Shown here: positions 59,459 through 64,000 of the stretch, in pieces
Numbering within the stretch: position 1 is the first letter of the stretch
Layout: each line of letters begins with the position of its first letter
DNA from: Neckera pumila
Lineage: Eukaryota > Streptophyta > Bryopsida > Hypnales > Neckeraceae
Assembly (NCBI GenBank): GCA_963969595.1
Contig: OZ018408.1
Span: 30,380,108-30,444,107 of the forward strand
Length of the DNA stretch: 64,000 bases
Direction: 5' to 3'
Position numbers and translations under genes: made by a program
The notes under the pieces: generated by a model
The model's input: the letters and a program-made list of their open reading frames with translations, nothing else
What the model was told of the DNA's origin: nothing
Database searches by the model: none

Positions 59459-60184
59459 TTGAAGAGATTACAGAATTATAGATGAAGGAGAAGAAGAAGA
59501 AAATGGTGAGATGGTGCTAGAATGCTATCGTCACCCCGAAGGACCGGGAACTCCAATCACGGCTAGAAGCAAGCCTTGGTCTCTCCTTGTCATGAATTTG
59601 TGAGTCTCCTGCTTGTATGCCCCCGGGAGACTGAAATTCGGGCTTCCACTGCCTTCGCCACCAAATACACACATTCTTAGTAGATGCTCTCACTTCTGCT
59701 CTTCTGAATACCTCATCGCATGAATCTGCAGTAACCGAATTGAACAACCAAATGAATATGAAATCACTATTTTCCAATGAAACATGCAAGCCAGCAATAT
59801 CACTGTGCAGGGAGCTAAACCCCACGTCCCATAATGCAGCCATGTAACTGTTCCTACATAACGCATGCACGTAGACCTATTTCCTCGCAAGAATCGGGAT
59901 TCACAGCGACGATTATGGGCCTTCACACCTTCTGGGAAAAAAATTCAGAGCCCAGTTTCAGTTGCCAATCGTCACGAATTCAGGGTTTCCAGCTTATAAA
60001 CCCTGAATTACAGCTTCCGCTCTAGCACCACCAAATACGCACCCTTACACTTCGCATGTATGCTCAGCAGCCTATTTAGTGAACCCAAAGAATGCTAAAA
60101 CAATCTCCGCACAGAAGCTCAAACCACCCAATGAGCCTCGACAGTATTCACTAGTACATGCGAACAAAATACATGCGCAAAGAC
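59459..60184. other. Likely 5' flank/leader of the truncated AVT-like copy
   Basis: More balanced in composition than the repeats. Overlapping frames on both strands (59517-59870, 59690-59926 and 59834-60025) have no motifs. Nothing else recognised. Confidence 0.4.
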
Positions 60185-60191
60185 CTATAAC

Positions 60192-61185
60192 TTCTCGACG
60201 CGGCCACCACCGCTGGAATCGTTAGCCTCGGAGAAGCTGATTTCTCTCCCCATCGCAATCTTGCGATAAATTCAACAATGCTCTATTTCGGCGAAGTTAC
60301 AGCGCATGATCATTCCTCTCCCTATTTCCAGTGAATAACTCAAAATTAAGTACTGCTACACCAAATCATTGTCTAGCATTTGTGCACAAACACTAGAAAT
60401 AATACAGACCGTAAAGCTCCTCAACTCTAAATTATTGACAGAGATGTAGCAGAAGAAATGAAAATGACAATAATCAAATGACATCCACGTTCAAAACAGT
60501 CGAAAAACTTCAAAACTTGCTGTGATTGTTTAATCTTAAAAGATTATAACAGAAGTCACGAATGGAGCAAGGATCAACAGTCCGTCAGTGGCCTAGCTTT
60601 CACTAAAACAGTCTAGAACTAATTAAATTTGAGCTCAATATGTTACCGTCTCGCCGACTAATCCTTGCAAACCCTTGCTATCCGTGCTGCTGTACTTAAT
60701 TCGTCCCGCGCCTCGAGTCATTTACAATAGAAAAGAGGAAACGGATCTGCGAAATAAACAACAGTATCCTTCAGTACTCCATTACAACAGCGAGCATGAT
60801 CTCAGCCTCTCACGCATCCTCAGAAACCCTAATTTCAGGCAACCACGTAAAAACTCCACAGACGTCATGAATCTTGTGCAAACAAGGTAAAATCCATTCC
60901 ATTCCAAACCCAATTCGCAGGAATTGTGCAGGTAAACTCGCAGCTAACGCGACCCTTGTTAAGTGCAAAAGCTCGCATTGCAATTAAGAAAGAAAATTGT
61001 GAACACACAAGTAGAGAAATTTCACAGCACCTCCTGAAGAATCGAGTCCCGATCGACTACTCCATTGCACAATGCGCGTCTATACTTGCAAGAAATACTG
61101 GATCCCGCAAGGAAATGTCCGCATTGTAAGAGCACAATGCCGAATCGGAGCAACGCAAAGTTGATAAGAATCATCAGTAGAAGCA
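60192..61185 (-). pseudogene. Duplicated PSS1 promoter/leader/start codon (copy 2)
   Basis: Aligns end to end with 54743-55770, with scattered substitutions and small indels. It keeps the PSS1 start codon (60251-60253) and the first 17 codons ([17 protein letters not shown]), then diverges: the frame runs five more codons and stops at 60185-60187. The rest of PSS1 is absent. If the copied promoter still fires, the transcript would encode a 22-residue peptide or run on into the AVT-like remnant. Confidence 0.85.
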
Positions 61186-61186
61186 A

Positions 61187-61480
61187 CATGGCTGGCGCAG
61201 CCTCACCAGCTGAGGAGGGGCACCACCCACCACCAGCCAGCTCGACCCCGGCAGGTGCTGGGGGCCTCCCCCGGGGGTGAAACCACCCTGCCGCAAGGAG
61301 TCCCTCCCGGGCAAGGCAAGGAGTCCCTCCTTGCCCTTTGTCAGCGCCTTTCCCGGCGCAGAAGAGAGAGAATTCTTTTCTCTCTCAACTGAGCGAATTG
61401 AGAAAACTGCTTTCGGTGTTGGAGCTTGGGAGAGCTTGGGAGGGCTTGGGAGGGCTTGAGAGGGCTATACCTTCATGTTC
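61187..61480 (+). other. GC-rich island of unknown origin
   Basis: A sharp rise in GC just after the PSS1 promoter copy. Holds GGGGGCCTCCCCCGGGGG near 61259, a direct repeat GCAAGGAGTCCCTCC (61294 and 61317) and four copies of GCTTGGGAG(A/G) at 61425-61470. Short plus-strand frames (61065-61280, 61277-61459, 61338-61577) are open but show no domain. May be an inserted element or an exon of an unrecognised gene. Confidence 0.4.
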
Positions 61481-61897
61481 ATTTATCTTGGGATGTTTCA
61501 TTTCTTTTTTCATTTTTTTAATGCAAATGCTTGTATATATGTACATAGAATCATATTGGAAAGAAGTCTTTTATTGAATGTATTGGAATTTGGAATAAAT
61601 CCAAACAAATCCAAACAAATTCCACACAACACTGGCAAAACAATGCTCTAAAGTCTTGCAAGAACATAATGACAGATAATCCCTTGTGTAGGATAGAGGT
61701 GCAACTATTCATCCTCGAAATTTGTTGTGAAAAGGGGAGGTCTTCTACAATAGTTTGACTTCAAATGAGTGCTTTTAGGTTTTTTAAGCATATGATTTAT
61801 ACGGTCTCCCCTCCATTCTTTAAGGGTTAAGCATCCCACGCAATTAGAGGACCTATATTGACATAGATTGTAATGAGACCAAGATGACGCATTTTAA

Positions 61898-62809
61898 CCC
61901 CTAAAGGACCACCATGCGTTTTTTGGTGTATAGAAATTTTGGGCAAGTATGTGTGACTAGAGATTTCCATATTTTAAGCTAAAATTTTAACAAAGGGTTT
62001 GCGCAAGGAATTTCTTTCATATGCACAAAATTTCATGACATTTGGAAATAGGAGTCAAAAGTTATGTTACTTTCTTTTGTAACTGGGCAGTCCGAGCCAA
62101 TCTGAAAAAATCACCTTTTTCAAAACTAAAAAATTTGAAATTGGTTTTCTAGAGTTATATATACGTGGAAAGCTTTGAATCAATCCAATTTGACCAATGA
62201 GTCAAAAGTTATGAGATTTTTTAGTTTTCGGGCAATTATGGATTCTCTACTCTGAAATAAACTTTGAAGTTGTTTATTTAATTGAATTTTTAATATTTTT
62301 TTGAAAAAAAAATCATAGGATGTAGGTTGATTATTACAACATTACAACCATTGGGATTAACCATTTTCAATTCCATAATTAAATTCTTAACAATTTAGTA
62401 TTTTGGATCATTCTCTACTTCTTTCTACTTACTATTTTTTTTGTATATGTTGTACAATTCTAAATGATTTGAAATTTTTTAAGCATGTAGCCAACTTGTT
62501 TAGGAAAAAGAATTCAAAGAAACACCACCATTTTGGACATTTTTTTATACAAATGTGACATTGTGAAGTGCAGCTGCCTTGTTTTTTGCAAGGACAAAAA
62601 AAGGATTTTTGCCAATTCAAATGTTAATATCTTCCAATCCACATGGTGGAAAATTCTAAAATTTTTTCCACATCTTCTAAAACTAGTTTACTCTAAGATC
62701 CCATGGTTACATATGTCAAAAAACTTTTTTTTCAAAAGTTTGGTATGTGTACTAAAAATAGCAATTTTTGAGTATTTCCGGTGAAAACATAGTCATGGAA
62801 CATTAGGGG
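61898..62809 (-). mobile_element. TTAA-family element (912 bp), divergent copy
   Basis: TTAA (61894-61897) precedes CCCCTAAAGGACC; the right end CATTAGGGG precedes GTAA (62810-62813), one change from TTAA. Interior words match the family but the copy is the most divergent in the window. Confidence 0.75.
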
Positions 62810-62813
62810 GTAA

Positions 62814-63600
62814 CCTTGCAATGCCACCAAAGCCATTTTGTGGCCTATGGATGACAATGCGGTGATGTATACAAAGCTTGGAAGCATTTTTTCATCCACT
62901 TTTTTCTTGTTGACCATTCACAGTGGGTTATGAAGAGTCTCAAATTGGATTTTTAGTCTTGCTAGTGTTTGTCTTCACGTAAATGAGAAGTTAGTAAAAA
63001 AAACGGATCACAAAATATGCTATTTTAGTGTATTTTAGGAAGTTGTTGCTCCTTGCTCTAACTCTGAAATTTCTCCACAAAAATGATATTTTTTGAGTTT
63101 GAGCCCAACTAACAAAATGAAGGTCATCTACTTTGTTTTCTACTCCAATTTGAATTTTAAAAAAATTCCAAAATGAATACTTTATTGCAATTTGAACTTT
63201 AGATTTATTTTACATGTCTATTATTTTCTAATTATAGAATGACACACAAATAGGGTTTACACCATGATGTTTGTCACTATAATATATACACATGGTGAAA
63301 TTTTCCAATCTTTTGAAATAATTATCTATTTGATGTGATTTTTCTTCACTTTTTCTTCAAAAAATTCTAAAAAAATCAGTTTTCCACAAAAAATCTAAAA
63401 AATTTATGAATTAAAAAAAACATGTAATTTCATCTCTGAAAAATAAAAACAAAATTTTTCATCCATATCTAGTTGCAAAATGGAAGCAAACTAAGTCATG
63501 AGCAGTTAGGCTTGAAATCAGTAGTCATGAGTCCGTCCTTTAAGGGTTAAACAATCCATTCAAATGGAGGACCAACATTGACATGGATTGCAATGAGACC
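62814..63600. other. AT-rich spacer with a TTAA-family right end
   Basis: TCCTTTAAGGGTTAA near 63537-63551 is a family terminus. The rest is unassigned. A ~55-bp passage (ATTGACATGGATTGCAATGA near 63574) recurs near 61845, 58925 and 63690. Confidence 0.45.
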
Positions 63601-63771
63601 AAAAACTCCAAGTTTTCATCCCCTTCCCAAACCCAATTTCAAACCTCGCCTTTGATGATGCATTTTAAACAACCCACGTAATTAAAGGACCGATACTGAC
63701 ATAGATTGCAATGAGACCAAACAAGTGTTTTTCAAAAAAGTTGCTCTCCAAGGAACCAAACCAGTTCATGT

Positions 63772-63999
63772 TCAAGTGTTTTCAAAAATTTCTTTCACGG
63801 AGTAGTACGTGCCCAAACCCCCAGCCAAGAAGCCAAGGCAAATGATCAATAGAATCCAAGACACCTCTGGTCTGGACAGCCGCCCCTTGTGCATTCTTAA
63901 ATAGCAGATGCAAGGTACATGAACGGACACAGCCACACTAAGGAACGAGCCAATGAATGACATGAGCAAACCAAAGAAGGGAAGAGCGAGGGCCACAGC
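63772..63999 (-). CDS. AVT-like amino-acid transporter, C-terminal end (gene continues off the window)
   Basis: The visible 75 codons read AVALALPFFGLLMSFIGSFL, SVAVSVHVPCICYLRMHKGR, LSRPEVSWILLIICLGFLAG, GLGTYYSVKEIFENT, then a stop. Two hydrophobic segments flank a short positive loop, ending GTYxSV near the C-terminus. This matches the last two membrane helices of plant AVT1 proteins, vacuolar-type carriers of the amino acid/auxin permease family (AAAP/SLC32-like), which move neutral amino acids across the tonoplast. The codons shown are in one exon; the frame is open to the right edge, so the start and other exons lie beyond. A truncated second copy of this exon lies at 58840-59143. Family: fairly sure; substrate: unknown. 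Confidence 0.75.
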   Translation of the reverse strand, partial: AVALALPFFGLLMSFIGSFLSVAVSVHVPCICYLRMHKGRLSRPEVSWILLIICLGFLAGGLGTYYSVKEIFENT

Positions 64000-64000
64000 T

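Noticed and set aside
59517..59870. 117-codon minus-strand ORF
   Set aside because: No recognised motif; lies in the likely 5' flank of the truncated AVT-like copy.
1..64000. Gene cluster acting as one new pathway or defence system
   Set aside because: The intact genes (GGCT2-type, PSS1, AVT-like) belong to unrelated housekeeping processes and are far apart. No biosynthetic or immune-receptor genes were recognised.
1..64000. LTR retrotransposons and transfer or ribosomal RNA genes
   Set aside because: I saw no paired long terminal repeats, no gag/integrase wording and no convincing tRNA or rRNA sequence; by-eye reading could miss a tRNA.

Overview
The window is AT-rich nuclear DNA from a plant. 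Its protein-coding genes carry spliceosomal introns, and their closest matches in my memory are plant families: a ChaC/GGCT2-type gamma-glutamylcyclotransferase, a base-exchange phosphatidylserine synthase (PSS1), an AVT-like amino-acid transporter and a MINPP-type histidine phosphatase remnant. Nothing bacterial, organellar or CRISPR-like was seen. The sequence alone does not fix the lineage. Small introns, low gene density and several repeat families I do not recognise would fit a bryophyte, lycophyte or other non-flowering plant, but that is only an impression.

Layout. 1-16 kb is almost pure repeat. It holds many ~0.9 kb non-autonomous elements that begin CCCTAAAG and sit at TTAA sites, some nested in one another, plus a 722-bp TIR element, a large foldback element and a Harbinger-like element carrying ~0.5 kb of heptamer satellite. 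16.3-19.5 kb is an intact six-exon GGCT2-type gene with its GC-richer 5' region. 19.7-35 kb is MITEs, foldbacks, dispersed repeats, a minisatellite with ~350-bp higher-order periodicity and small unrecognised coding-like fragments. 35.5-36.7 kb is a dead MINPP-type phosphatase with stop codons, a frameshift and a MITE in one intron. 37.4-38.2 kb is a LINE reverse-transcriptase remnant split by a CACTA MITE. 43.4-46.2 kb is a decayed zinc-finger-like gene interrupted by a CACTA MITE that itself contains a second CACTA MITE; both keep perfect 3-bp target-site duplications. 50.16-54.80 kb (minus) is an intact 12-exon PSS1 gene predicted to encode 468 residues. 57.58-58.38 kb is a 5'-truncated LINE with poly-A and a 14-bp target duplication. 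58.8-64.0 kb (minus) holds a truncated AVT-like copy, a second copy of the PSS1 promoter/5'UTR/start codon, and the last 75 codons of an AVT-like gene that runs off the right edge.

Interpretation. The minus-strand order AVT-like / PSS1' / AVT' / PSS1 suggests an ancestral AVT-PSS1 neighbour pair that was duplicated in tandem, after which the inner copies lost most of their bodies. The two intact enzymes act in different pathways (glutathione turnover in the cytosol; phosphatidylserine synthesis in the ER) and there is no sign that they work together. The most unusual material is the transposon content: a TTAA-targeting, piggyBac-like family, with nested insertions whose empty sites can be read from homologous copies in the same window.
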